This document shows positions 53,780 through 64,000 of a stretch of 64,000 nucleotides of DNA, piece by piece (the stretch's first letter is position 1; each line of letters begins with the position of its first letter). Source of the DNA: Gaoshiqia sediminis (GTDB taxonomy: Bacteria; Bacteroidota; Bacteroidia; Bacteroidales; Prolixibacteraceae); the NCBI RefSeq assembly GCF_025907915.1, contig NZ_JAPAAF010000002.1, forward strand, positions 62,001-126,000, written 5' to 3'. The notes beneath the pieces are model-generated. The model ran no database searches. It was not told the DNA's origin and was given only the letters and a program-made list of their open reading frames with translations. The translations under genes and the position numbers were made by a program.

Positions 53780-55813
53780 ATGAAAAATATAAGCTATTTT
53801 CTAATGCTGATACTGGCGGTTTTTGCATTCTCCTGCGAAGAGGATTTTATGACTCCGCCGGTCAAAACACCTGTTGAAGGCACTGCCCCGGTATGGGTCA
53901 ATCAACCTTCATCAGATATTGACACCGTTCTTTTTAAACGAAACGAAGATGGAGCCTTACTTTCACTAAGTTGGACAGCTCCGGTTTATGCTGATAACAT
54001 TGGCGTTCGTTATTTCCTGCAACTGGATACTAAAGGCACTAATTTTGCGAATCCAATCGAATTTGACCGGATTGCTGCAACAGAAATGACCGTGACCATC
54101 GGTCAGCTAAACGCTGCTTTGATGAAGCGGTACAATCCTGCTGAAAAGGTAGAGATCGAAATTCGTATTCGTGCTGCTTCAAATGAACATTTGGCGGATC
54201 TGTACACCGAACCGTTTTCCATGAAAGTAACACCTTACCTGGATGTTCCTGTTCCTTCTGCATTCTATATGATGGGAACAGCAACCGAAGTCGGTTTTAC
54301 CAGTTCTGATGCTTTGCCCACCCTGAAAGATGGCGATGTGTTCTACAAATACCTGAAACTAACCACAGACGGTGCATTCCGCTTCTCGGATGCACAGTCC
54401 GACGGCGGGTTTGCATACAACTATGGTAAGTTTGCCACAGTATCTTCAAACATTGAAGAGGCAGGTGATGAAGATGGCAACTTTAAATTTACCGGTGAAA
54501 CAGGTTGGTACGAGGTAAAAGCTGACTTCACAAATAGTGAGTTAACCATTGCTCCTTTCCAGGTTGGATCAACCACCTACACTTTCGATCCCGCTGAAGT
54601 TTACCTGGTTGGCGACTATACAGATACCGTAGCTGCCTGGAGTCCTGAGAACTCGCCGGCGATGATCAAAAAGTCGGAAGGGGTTTACACGATTGAAACA
54701 GCCATTAAAGACGGCGCGATGCTCAAATTTGTTGGCCAGCAAAGCTGGGGCGACCTTGACTGGGGCAACCTGGGTGGCGATGGTTCCGAAGGCATCGTTG
54801 GCCCAAAAGGCAAAAACGGCAACATTACTTTTGATGGTGGCGATAAGACTTATATTGTAACCCTGGATCTTAACAAAGGTGCGTATATGATTGAAGAGGC
54901 TGCTATATACCTTGTAGGTGATGCGACAGAAGCCGGTTGGGATATTGCTAATGCAATTGAACTAAAATGGCGCTCGGGTCATAATGCTTACATTGGGTAT
55001 ATTCCATTAAAGAGTGGTCATTTTAAATTCTTCCCGGCAAAAGGTAGTTGGGATAATGGCATGGGTAGAATTACGGATTCAGAAGATCCTAAAGGTGGTT
55101 TATTAGGAGGAGAAAACAAGGATATTCCTAGTACAAACACAACTTCTGATTTCAAATTGTATAGAATTGCTGTTTGGTACGACACAGATGCCAGCTCCTA
55201 CAAGTACTCTGTTTTAGATGCTGAGATGGTTCTTGTCGGAGATGCTACACCTGCTGGCTGGTCCATCGACAATGGATTTAATATGGTCTATGCAGGAGAA
55301 GGTAAATGGGTAACATACGCTGACATGAATGCCTCAGGAGGATTTAAATTCTTCTATGAAACCGGAAACTGGAACTCAGGCTATAAAGAGTATGATGCAG
55401 TAAACAAACCAGGTGAATTATCTCTTGAAGGTGGAGATCCAAATATTTCAACTCCGGGAGAAGGGTATTATAAGTTAACAATTGACACTTATAATATGAG
55501 TTACACCAAAGAACTCATTGCAACCAGAAAGATGTATCTGGTTGGTTCTCCTAATGGATGGAACATAAATGAAGGGATTGAACTGATCTGGGATGCTACG
55601 AACAACGAATGGACTCTTACCATTGATCTTACAGCTGACGATGCATTCAAAATCTTTGCTGAAGCAGGCAATTGGGATAGTGGATTTAAGTTCAAATACG
55701 AAATGCTTAGCTTTGAAGGAGGAGATCCGAACATGTCAACTCCGGAAGGTGCAGGAAATTACACAATCAAATTTAGCTTAGCTAAACGGACTTTAACCTT
55801 TACTAAAAACTAA
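53780..55813 (+). CDS. susF: SusF-like lipoprotein with five starch-binding modules
   Basis: A 677-residue lipoprotein; lipidated C19 followed by EEDF indicates surface export. After the N-terminal SusE/SusF domain (about 25-155), five repeats each start with a YLVG-type strand, at about residues 162, 274, 375, 482 and 584, and contain a GHFKFF- or GFKFFYETGNW-type strand with an aromatic platform. Bacteroides SusF has three such modules, so this protein is long for the family. It is separated from the amylase gene by a hairpin with T run. Confidence 0.87.
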   Translation: MKNISYFLMLILAVFAFSCEEDFMTPPVKTPVEGTAPVWVNQPSSDIDTVLFKRNEDGALLSLSWTAPVYADNIGVRYFLQLDTKGTNFANPIEFDRIAATEMTVTIGQLNAALMKRYNPAEKVEIEIRIRAASNEHLADLYTEPFSMKVTPYLDVPVPSAFYMMGTATEVGFTSSDALPTLKDGDVFYKYLKLTTDGAFRFSDAQSDGGFAYNYGKFATVSSNIEEAGDEDGNFKFTGETGWYEVKADFTNSELTIAPFQVGSTTYTFDPAEVYLVGDYTDTVAAWSPENSPAMIKKSEGVYTIETAIKDGAMLKFVGQQSWGDLDWGNLGGDGSEGIVGPKGKNGNITFDGGDKTYIVTLDLNKGAYMIEEAAIYLVGDATEAGWDIANAIELKWRSGHNAYIGYIPLKSGHFKFFPAKGSWDNGMGRITDSEDPKGGLLGGENKDIPSTNTTSDFKLYRIAVWYDTDASSYKYSVLDAEMVLVGDATPAGWSIDNGFNMVYAGEGKWVTYADMNASGGFKFFYETGNWNSGYKEYDAVNKPGELSLEGGDPNISTPGEGYYKLTIDTYNMSYTKELIATRKMYLVGSPNGWNINEGIELIWDATNNEWTLTIDLTADDAFKIFAEAGNWDSGFKFKYEMLSFEGGDPNMSTPEGAGNYTIKFSLAKRTLTFTKN

Positions 55814-55832
55814 CCTTATTTTAATGCTCTCA

Positions 55833-55863
55833 GGGGGTGCCCGTAATTGGGCAACCCCTTTTT
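55833..55863 (+). terminator. Intra-operon terminator between susF and the amylase gene
   Basis: ggggt and gccc arms pair with gggc and acccc with one bulge, loop gtaatt, then five T residues. It probably terminates part of the transcripts, so lipoproteins would exceed enzymes. Confidence 0.75.
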
Positions 55864-55879
55864 CACTAAATAGAATGCC

Positions 55880-58645
55880 ATGGCAAACAAGTTTCTTCTT
55901 TTTATATTTTTTCAACTTCTTTTGCTGCTTGGCTATGGCCAGGTTACCACCACACCGTCTTTTGCTGTTGTTGATCAGCCGGTAACCATCGCGTTTGATG
56001 CCACCCAGGGAACAGCCGGGCTGCAAGATTATACAGGCGATGTATATGCACACACTGGTGTGATTACCGACCAAAGCACTTCGGGCGACGATTGGAAATA
56101 TGTGCTAGCAGATTGGGAAGTGAATGTCGAGAAAGCGAAAATGACACGGATCTCGGCCAATATTTACCAACTTCAGATTTCGCCCGATATCCGTTCGTTT
56201 TACGGGTTGCCACAAGGCGAGACGATCAAGCAGATGGCTTTTGTTTTTCGAAGCGCCGACAGTTCTAAAGAGGGCAAAGCTACCGGTGGAAAGAACATCT
56301 ACGTCACGGTTTACCAATCCGGGCTGAATGTGACTTTGTCATCCCCTGCCTCAGCTTCGATCTTTCAGAAAGACGAAACCATTCACGTGGAAGCGATGGC
56401 CTCAACCGTGGCTGATTTGTCGCTCACCTTAAACGAAACGGAACTTGTTTCGGCAAATTCAACCGAACTTGTTCATGATTTCAGTCTGACAGAAGCCGGA
56501 AATTACTGGCTCAAAATTACTGCTACGGCCGACGGGCAAACCGCCAAAGATTCGCTCTATTTTTCGGTTCGGAATGAAACCATAACCGAATCCCGCCCGG
56601 CCGGAATCCGCGATGGCATCAATTACATCGACGACCAAACCGTGACCTTGTCGCTGCTGGCGCCCGGAAAAAGCTTTGCACACGTAATCGGCGATTTTAA
56701 CGATTGGTTGCCCAATGCTGACTACCAGATGAAACAGGATGGTGATCACTTTTGGCTGACCGTTTCGGGCCTGGAGCCGCAGCGTGAGTATGTATTTCAG
56801 TACCTGGTGGATGGCGAAATACGCATCGGCGATCCGTATAGCGACAAAGTGAGCGATCCTTATGACGATCATTACATTTCTTCAACCGCCTATCCAAACC
56901 TGATCAGCTATCCGGCCGGAAAAACCGAAGGACGGGCCTCTGTACTGCAAACCGCGCAGGTTCCCTACACTTGGGAAACCACCAATTACACTCTTCCTGA
57001 AATTGAAAATTTGCATATCTATGAATTGCTGATCCGCGATTTCACGGCAGAGAAAACGTACAAGTCGATCCGGGAAAACCTGGATTATTTTGAACGGTTG
57101 GGCGTGAACACGCTGGAGTTTATGCCCTTCAGCGAGTTTGAAGGAAACAGCAGCTGGGGCTACAACCCGAACTACTATTTTGCGCCCGACAAAGCCTACG
57201 GGACCAAAAACGACTTAAAGGAACTGATCGACTCGTGTCATCGTCGGGGTTTCGTGGTCATACAGGATATCGTGCTGAACCACGCCTATAATTCCAGTCC
57301 GATGGTGCAGCTCTACTGGGACGCGGCGAACAACCGCCCGGCAGCCAATAATCCGTGGTTCAACGTTACTTCGCCCAATCCGGTATTTGCCTGGGGATCT
57401 GATTTTGACCACGATAGCCCCTTCACCCAAGCCTTTGTGGACAGTGTAACCAGTTATTGGCTCACCGAATATAAAGTGGATGGTTTCCGCTTCGATTTTA
57501 CCAAAGGCTTCACCAATACTCCGGGTGACGGAAGCGCTTATGATGCTGCGCGCATTGCCATTCTGCAGCGGATGGCCGACCATATCTGGTCGGTAAAACC
57601 CGAGGCCATCATCATCCTGGAACATTTTGCCGACAATGCAGAAGAGAAAATCCTGACCAGTTACCAAAACGGGATGCTGGTTTGGGGAAATGCCAACTTT
57701 AATTTCAACGAAGCCACAATGGGCTTCAACGAAAGCGGGAAATCCGATTTTTCGTGGGCCTCCTGGCAAAAGCGCGGATTTACCAAACCCGGCTTGGTGG
57801 CCTACATGGAAAGCCACGACGAGGAACGGTTGATGTATAAAAACCTGACCTATGGTAATGTTTCGGGAAGCTACAACATTAAAAACCTCACTACCGCGCT
57901 GAAGCGGAACGAAATGGCTACCGCCTTCTTTTTATGCCTCACCGGCCCGAAAATGATCTGGCAGTTTGTCGAATTTGGCTACGATGTGTCCATCGATTTT
58001 AACGGGCGTGTGGGCGAAAAACCGCTGAAGTGGGAGTATCTCGACGATGCCGACCGGATGAAACTGTTCGATGTGTATTCGGCCATGCTACGGTTGCGCG
58101 ACCAGTTTCCGGTGTTCACCTCGGGGGTCGAAACGTTGAATCTGAACGACGAATTGAAAAGTATTCAATTGGCGATGGGTGACCATCATATCACGCTGAT
58201 CGGCAACTTCGGGATGACCGTAAAAACCATTCAGGCGCCATTTCAGCACACCGGCACCTGGCACGAGTTTTTTACCGGAACCAGCTACAATGCTACTGCT
58301 ACAAGCATGGCTCTAAGTTTGCAGCCTGGCGAGTACCGGCTCTATTCCGACCAGCCCCTGCCGGCTTTTAAAGACCTGGCCACCGAGGTGGAGGAACCGG
58401 TGTTACAACCTTCGTCCGACATGTTGTTGTACCCAAACCCGGCGAGCAGCCGGATTTCAATCTCTTGCCCTGACCGGATTACCGATTTGGCACTTTACAG
58501 CATGGATGGCCGTCTGGTGAAACAACTTAAAACCTCCGATCACGAGGTTGTTTTACCGATTGACCGGTTTCAGCAAGGTCTTTACATCATTCAGGCTAAA
58601 ACCGAAAAAAACAGTTATACCCGAAAATTCATTAAATCAGAATAA
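55880..58645 (+). CDS. T9SS-exported GH13 alpha-amylase/pullulanase with starch-binding modules
   Basis: A 921-residue secreted enzyme. Order: signal peptide (ending LLGYGQ), an N-terminal module (about 22-130), an Ig-like domain (about 145-230), a CBM48-like early-set domain (about 240-335, HVIGDFNDW), and a GH13 barrel with nucleophile D539 (GFRFDF), acid E581 (IILEHF) and D647 (ESHDEE). Residues about 845-921 form a type A sorting domain (LLYPNPASSRISI to the KFIKSE end), directing export by the type IX system. It takes the position of lipoprotein SusG as the outer starch-cutting enzyme. Confidence 0.9.
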   Translation: MANKFLLFIFFQLLLLLGYGQVTTTPSFAVVDQPVTIAFDATQGTAGLQDYTGDVYAHTGVITDQSTSGDDWKYVLADWEVNVEKAKMTRISANIYQLQISPDIRSFYGLPQGETIKQMAFVFRSADSSKEGKATGGKNIYVTVYQSGLNVTLSSPASASIFQKDETIHVEAMASTVADLSLTLNETELVSANSTELVHDFSLTEAGNYWLKITATADGQTAKDSLYFSVRNETITESRPAGIRDGINYIDDQTVTLSLLAPGKSFAHVIGDFNDWLPNADYQMKQDGDHFWLTVSGLEPQREYVFQYLVDGEIRIGDPYSDKVSDPYDDHYISSTAYPNLISYPAGKTEGRASVLQTAQVPYTWETTNYTLPEIENLHIYELLIRDFTAEKTYKSIRENLDYFERLGVNTLEFMPFSEFEGNSSWGYNPNYYFAPDKAYGTKNDLKELIDSCHRRGFVVIQDIVLNHAYNSSPMVQLYWDAANNRPAANNPWFNVTSPNPVFAWGSDFDHDSPFTQAFVDSVTSYWLTEYKVDGFRFDFTKGFTNTPGDGSAYDAARIAILQRMADHIWSVKPEAIIILEHFADNAEEKILTSYQNGMLVWGNANFNFNEATMGFNESGKSDFSWASWQKRGFTKPGLVAYMESHDEERLMYKNLTYGNVSGSYNIKNLTTALKRNEMATAFFLCLTGPKMIWQFVEFGYDVSIDFNGRVGEKPLKWEYLDDADRMKLFDVYSAMLRLRDQFPVFTSGVETLNLNDELKSIQLAMGDHHITLIGNFGMTVKTIQAPFQHTGTWHEFFTGTSYNATATSMALSLQPGEYRLYSDQPLPAFKDLATEVEEPVLQPSSDMLLYPNPASSRISISCPDRITDLALYSMDGRLVKQLKTSDHEVVLPIDRFQQGLYIIQAKTEKNSYTRKFIKSE

Positions 58646-58668
58646 ATAACCTTTTAAAGATCAATTAA

Positions 58669-60804
<2,136 letters not shown>

Positions 60805-60900
60805 AATGGGATAAATAATGTTTAACCAATCACGCAAATATTTAAACAAATTCGCTTCCATGCTGTTTTATGGATAAAGCTTCAATTGAAGTGAAAAGCC

Positions 60901-61380
60901 ATGATAACAATCAGAAAACATTCGGATATTTATACCCTCGAAGTGAAACAAGAACTCCCGGTCTCAATAGAAGAGGCCTGGGAGTTCTTTTCAAATCCTG
61001 CCAATCTCGCTAAAATTACTCCCGGGCACATGGGATTTCGGATCACTTCGGGAGATTCCTCAAAGATGTATCCCGGCCAGGTTATTTCCTATCGGGTTTC
61101 GCCTTTCCCCGGGTTCGGCACCAATTGGGTCACCGAAATAACACAAGTTGAGCCCTTAAAGTATTTTATCGATGAACAGCGATTCGGTCCGTACCGGATG
61201 TGGCATCACGAACATCGTTTTGAGAAATCAATTGGCGGAATCATTATGACCGACAAAGTAACCTACAAGCTACCTTTTGCGGTGCTGGGGCAATTTGCTC
61301 ATTTCCTGTTTGTCAGGAAACAGCTGCGCCGGATTTTCGAATACCGTTACCAGATGCTCAGTTTGTTTTTTAACTCCTAA
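60901..61380 (+). CDS. SRPBCC (START-like) family protein
   Basis: A 159-residue soluble protein with the helix-grip fold of ligand-binding SRPBCC proteins: an N-terminal strand, then SIEEAWEFFSNPANLAKITP, the typical start of this group, and ITQVEPLKYFIDEQRFGPYRMWHHEHRF in the sheet. The C-terminal helix (RKQLRRIFEYRYQML) closes the pocket. The ligand is unknown. It follows susB by 96 bases with no clear terminator between and is probably unrelated to starch. Confidence 0.8.
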   Translation: MITIRKHSDIYTLEVKQELPVSIEEAWEFFSNPANLAKITPGHMGFRITSGDSSKMYPGQVISYRVSPFPGFGTNWVTEITQVEPLKYFIDEQRFGPYRMWHHEHRFEKSIGGIIMTDKVTYKLPFAVLGQFAHFLFVRKQLRRIFEYRYQMLSLFFNS

Positions 61381-61433
61381 CCCGTTTTTTGGGCTGAATG
61401 TCTTATCTTGGAGTGGATTTAAACTTCAGAAAT

Positions 61434-62630
61434 ATGTCAGCTTTTACCAATAACCAGGAGAAACGGGTGCAAGCTTTGGTGGACTTTGCCAAACAGATGA
61501 TGACTACCAGCGATAAGGCCGCGCTTGTCAACGCACATCAGGAACTGATTCGTCAGGTGACACCCTCCGAGGTGATTGCCTTGTTTGATGTGTTGGTGGC
61601 CGAACGAAAAGACCTCCCGGAACTGAAAACCGTCACCAATAAAATCTTGCATTTGTTCCACAGTCCGCTCCTGGCTTATCCTGCGCTGAAACCGGCGGAA
61701 AACAGTTTTCTGGATGTTCTGGCCCGGAACAACCGGGAAATGGAAAGCTTGCTAAAATCGATGAAGCCGGACATCAAACAGCTGAATCTTGATCCGACGA
61801 ATGATGAGGCCCGGAAAAGTTTGCTGGAAAAACTGGGAAGGCTCCAAGCTTTCGATTTGCATTACCAGATCAAAGAGAACGTGCTTTTCCCTGCCCTTGA
61901 AACCCATTGGCCCGATTACCGCTGCGTGCAGTTGATGTGGTCGTACCAGGATGACATCCGCCGGGAGATGAAAGCGCTTCGTGAGCAGCTGGAAGCGCCC
62001 GGGCTCGATGTGAGCCAGTTCAACCGGCTGGCCGGCGATCTTTTCTTTAACATGCTGGCCATTCGTTTCCGGGAAGAGCACATTCTTTTTCCACACATCC
62101 TCGAAACGATTCGGCCCGAGGTGATTCAGCAAATGTTTTCTGATAGTTCTGAAATAGGCTTTCCTTACGTTACAGCTGAAAAAATAGAACAAGTTGCTTC
62201 GTCTGCAGAAGCGGGAGGCGATTGGGTGAACCTGGAAACCGGCAATTTGAAAGCCGATCAGATCATCCGCATTTTCAACCACCTGCCGGTTGATATTACA
62301 TTTGTGGACGAGCACGATACGGTACGGTATTTTTCAACACCGAAAAAACGCATTTTCCCCCGCACCAAGGCCATTATCGGGCGCAAAGTGCACAATTGCC
62401 ACCCGCCCGAAAGCGTGCATGTAGTGGAAGAAATTGTGTCGGCCTTCCGCAACGGGAAAAAGGATGAGGCCAGCTTTTGGATCAATTTCAAAAACGAAAA
62501 AATCCTGATCCAGTATTTTGCTGTTCGCGATGAAGCAGGGGAGTATAAAGGAGTGATCGAAGTGACCCAGGAAATTAGCGGTATTCAGCAACTAACTGGC
62601 GAGAAACGGTTGTTGGACTGGGAAAAATAA
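61434..62630 (+). CDS. DUF438, hemerythrin-like and PAS domain protein
   Basis: A 398-residue soluble protein. Domain order: N-terminal DUF438 (about 1-75, HQELIRQVTPSEVIALFDVLV), a hemerythrin-type HHE helical bundle (about 85-235, with HYQIKENVLFPALE and FREEHILFPHILE supplying His and Glu iron ligands), and a C-terminal PAS domain (about 270-395, VDITFVDEHDTVRYF). Such proteins probably sense oxygen or nitric oxide through a diiron site. I chose the ATG at 61434 because a start at 61398 would add a non-family leader. Confidence 0.85.
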   Translation: MSAFTNNQEKRVQALVDFAKQMMTTSDKAALVNAHQELIRQVTPSEVIALFDVLVAERKDLPELKTVTNKILHLFHSPLLAYPALKPAENSFLDVLARNNREMESLLKSMKPDIKQLNLDPTNDEARKSLLEKLGRLQAFDLHYQIKENVLFPALETHWPDYRCVQLMWSYQDDIRREMKALREQLEAPGLDVSQFNRLAGDLFFNMLAIRFREEHILFPHILETIRPEVIQQMFSDSSEIGFPYVTAEKIEQVASSAEAGGDWVNLETGNLKADQIIRIFNHLPVDITFVDEHDTVRYFSTPKKRIFPRTKAIIGRKVHNCHPPESVHVVEEIVSAFRNGKKDEASFWINFKNEKILIQYFAVRDEAGEYKGVIEVTQEISGIQQLTGEKRLLDWEK

Positions 62631-62671
62631 TCTCTTTATGGTAAATTAGCGAGAAACTAACTCTTGAAAAT

Positions 62672-62953
62672 ATGTCGAGCGCCGGACATGTAGCGGATAT
62701 GATCGCCAGAATGAGGGTCAACCGCGAACTTTCCAAACGTAAAAATCCTTTTAAGAAAAAGGAAGAAGCCATTTATGAGCATAAACACATTGGTTTACGA
62801 TTTCAGGAACCCACGGCTGAGCAGAAGAAAAGGACTTTTCTCTGGATAAAAAGGGAGAACCAACGTCAACTTTTGCTGGACCGGTGGATGATTATTCTCT
62901 ATGTTCTTCTTTTTATTTTCTGTTTTGGCTGGTTTGTTTTTCAAATAAACTGA
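62672..62953 (+). CDS. Small membrane protein with a basic N-terminal domain
   Basis: A 93-residue protein: a charged, lysine- and arginine-rich cytoplasmic part (about 1-70, with MIARMRVNRELSKRK) and one C-terminal membrane helix (about 72-90, MIILYVLLFIFCFGWFVF). I recall similar unnamed proteins in other Bacteroidota but know no function. It lies 41 bases after the hemerythrin gene and before a strong terminator. Confidence 0.65.
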   Translation: MSSAGHVADMIARMRVNRELSKRKNPFKKKEEAIYEHKHIGLRFQEPTAEQKKRTFLWIKRENQRQLLLDRWMIILYVLLFIFCFGWFVFQIN

Positions 62954-62973
62954 CTTGATTGCCGAAAAGAAGA

Positions 62974-63019
62974 AAAGGCTGTCTCCCGAAGCTATTGCAA
63001 ATCGGGGACAGCCTTTTTC
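62974..63019. terminator. Bidirectional terminator between the small membrane protein and the permease gene
   Basis: aaaggctgtctcccg pairs with cggggacagccttt with one bulged T. T runs flank both sides, so it serves both convergent genes. Confidence 0.88.
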
Positions 63020-63042
63020 AAAAAAAGTATTTCAGGTTTTTT

Positions 63043-63999
63043 CTAGATGAAAAACTTCAGTATAAACAAAGCGGCCAGCACATACATCACGACGGAAATG
63101 TCCTTGAATTTGCCGGTCAGTAATTTCAGCAACACATACGACAACATCCCGAACACGATACCCTCGGCAATGCTGTAAGCCAGTGGCATCATAATGATGG
63201 TCAGGAAAGCCGGGATGGATTCGGTGAAGTCTTCCAGGTCCACTTTCGTGATGGGCGACAACATAAACAAGCCTACCAAAACCAAAGCCGGGGCAGTTGC
63301 AGCGCCGGGGATCATGGTAAACAGCGGGGCAAAAAACAAGGCAACCAGAAACAATCCGGCAACTGTCAATGAAGTCAGCCCGGTGCGTCCGCCCTCAGCA
63401 ACACCCGATGCACTTTCAACATAAGTGGTAACCGTGCTGGTTCCCATTACTGCGCCAAAAGTAGTACCGATTGCGTCGGCAAAAAGTGCTTGTTTCACGC
63501 GGGGCACACGGCCTTCTTCATCCAGCATATTGGCTTTCGACGAAACGCCAACCAAGGTTCCAACCGTGTCAAACATATCCACAAAAAGGAAGGTGAACAG
63601 CACAATCAACATGTCGAGGCTGAAAACCTGCGAAAAATCCATTCGCCAGAAAATCGGCGAAACCGACGGCGGAACATCCACCAAATGGCCTTCGGGAAGG
63701 TGGGTTACCCCAAACGGAATACCGGCAACAGTGGCTGCAAAAATACCGATCAGCAAAGCGCCTTTCACTTTCAGGGCCAGCAACACCCCGGTAAGCAAAA
63801 TACCAAACAGGGCTACCAAAACGGAGGGCGAACCCATGTCGCCAAGACCTACCAAAACGGCATCGTTGTTAACAATCACTCCGGCATTTTGGAAGCCGAT
63901 AAACGCAATGAACAAACCGATCCCAGCCGAAACAGCATGTTTCATCGATAGCGGAATGGCGTTCACAATCAGTTCACGAATATTGAAAGCGGTTAAAAT
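63043..63999 (-). CDS. NCS2 family purine permease, C-terminal part (cut by window edge)
   Basis: The frame is open to the window edge, so the N terminus is missing; about 318 residues remain. The protein is an AzgA-type nucleobase permease of the NCS2 family for adenine, guanine or hypoxanthine. IRELIVNAIPLSMKHAVSAGIGLFIAFIGFQNAG is the family segment, followed by FTFLFVDMFDTVGTLVGV and STVTTYVESASGVAEGGRTGL, which hold substrate-binding residues. Several membrane helices follow to the C terminus. Operon context beyond the edge is unknown. Confidence 0.9.
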   Translation of the reverse strand: MLTAFNIRELIVNAIPLSMKHAVSAGIGLFIAFIGFQNAGVIVNNDAVLVGLGDMGSPSVLVALFGILLTGVLLALKVKGALLIGIFAATVAGIPFGVTHLPEGHLVDVPPSVSPIFWRMDFSQVFSLDMLIVLFTFLFVDMFDTVGTLVGVSSKANMLDEEGRVPRVKQALFADAIGTTFGAVMGTSTVTTYVESASGVAEGGRTGLTSLTVAGLFLVALFFAPLFTMIPGAATAPALVLVGLFMLSPITKVDLEDFTESIPAFLTIIMMPLAYSIAEGIVFGMLSYVLLKLLTGKFKDISVVMYVLAALFILKFFI

Positions 64000-64000
64000 C

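Overview
The window is chromosomal DNA of a Bacteroidota bacterium. The main evidence is a complete SusC/SusD/SusE/SusF-type starch locus, lipoproteins whose cysteine is followed by acidic residues, a C-terminal type IX secretion sorting domain, HU-CCDC81/SPOR and DUF2797 proteins, and many promoters that fit the Bacteroidota pattern TTG-N(18-21)-TAnnTTTG. The gene mix suggests a free-living or marine member of the Marinilabiliales (Prolixibacteraceae-like). That finer placement is a guess from content. I saw no rRNA, tRNA, CRISPR array, phage or insertion sequence.

From 1 to 19.4 kb is mostly housekeeping: the end of a GH2 beta-mannosidase-like enzyme, a HAD phosphatase, a DUF2797 protein, ilvE, trpS, a stand-alone type-2 trpB, rbfA, a methyltransferase, a LolC/E-like permease, a PhoR/PhoB-like pair divergent from a PiT phosphate transporter, an LD-carboxypeptidase, an HU/SPOR protein, galE, an RluA pseudouridine synthase and rfbB. 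The trpB gene is preceded by what reads as a complete ribosome-mediated tryptophan attenuator: a 20-codon leader with three consecutive Trp codons, a terminator and a competing antiterminator.

From 19.4 to 27.4 kb lies a methionine locus. A strong promoter and a SAM-I riboswitch precede a 25-codon small ORF, then a DUF39 homocysteine-biosynthesis protein, its NIL-ferredoxin partner, a UPF0280 (COG2122) protein, metH, a small membrane protein and metF. Together they can build homocysteine from an aspartate-semialdehyde-level precursor and reduced sulfur without O-acylhomoserine, then methylate it to methionine.

From 27.8 to 37.6 kb are lysA, a DapF homologue in which both catalytic cysteines are serine, a tandem-ATPase ModF-like protein, a cluster of three secreted proteins (two of them paralogues made only of GH2-type beta-sandwich domains), mscL and metG.

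From 37.8 to 60.8 kb is a starch/maltodextrin utilisation locus around a LacI-family regulator. One minus-strand operon encodes an inner-membrane sugar transporter, beta-phosphoglucomutase, a GH65 maltose phosphorylase, an esterase, a SusA-like GH13 enzyme and a GH13 lipoprotein. The plus-strand operon encodes SusC, SusD, SusE, a five-module SusF, a T9SS-exported GH13 amylase and a GH97 SusB. LacI-type palindromes lie beside both operons. The model is surface hydrolysis and capture, periplasmic trimming, import of maltose, and phosphorolysis to glucose plus beta-glucose-1-phosphate.

The last 3 kb hold an SRPBCC protein, a DUF438/hemerythrin/PAS protein, a small membrane protein and the C-terminal part of an NCS2 purine permease cut by the window edge.
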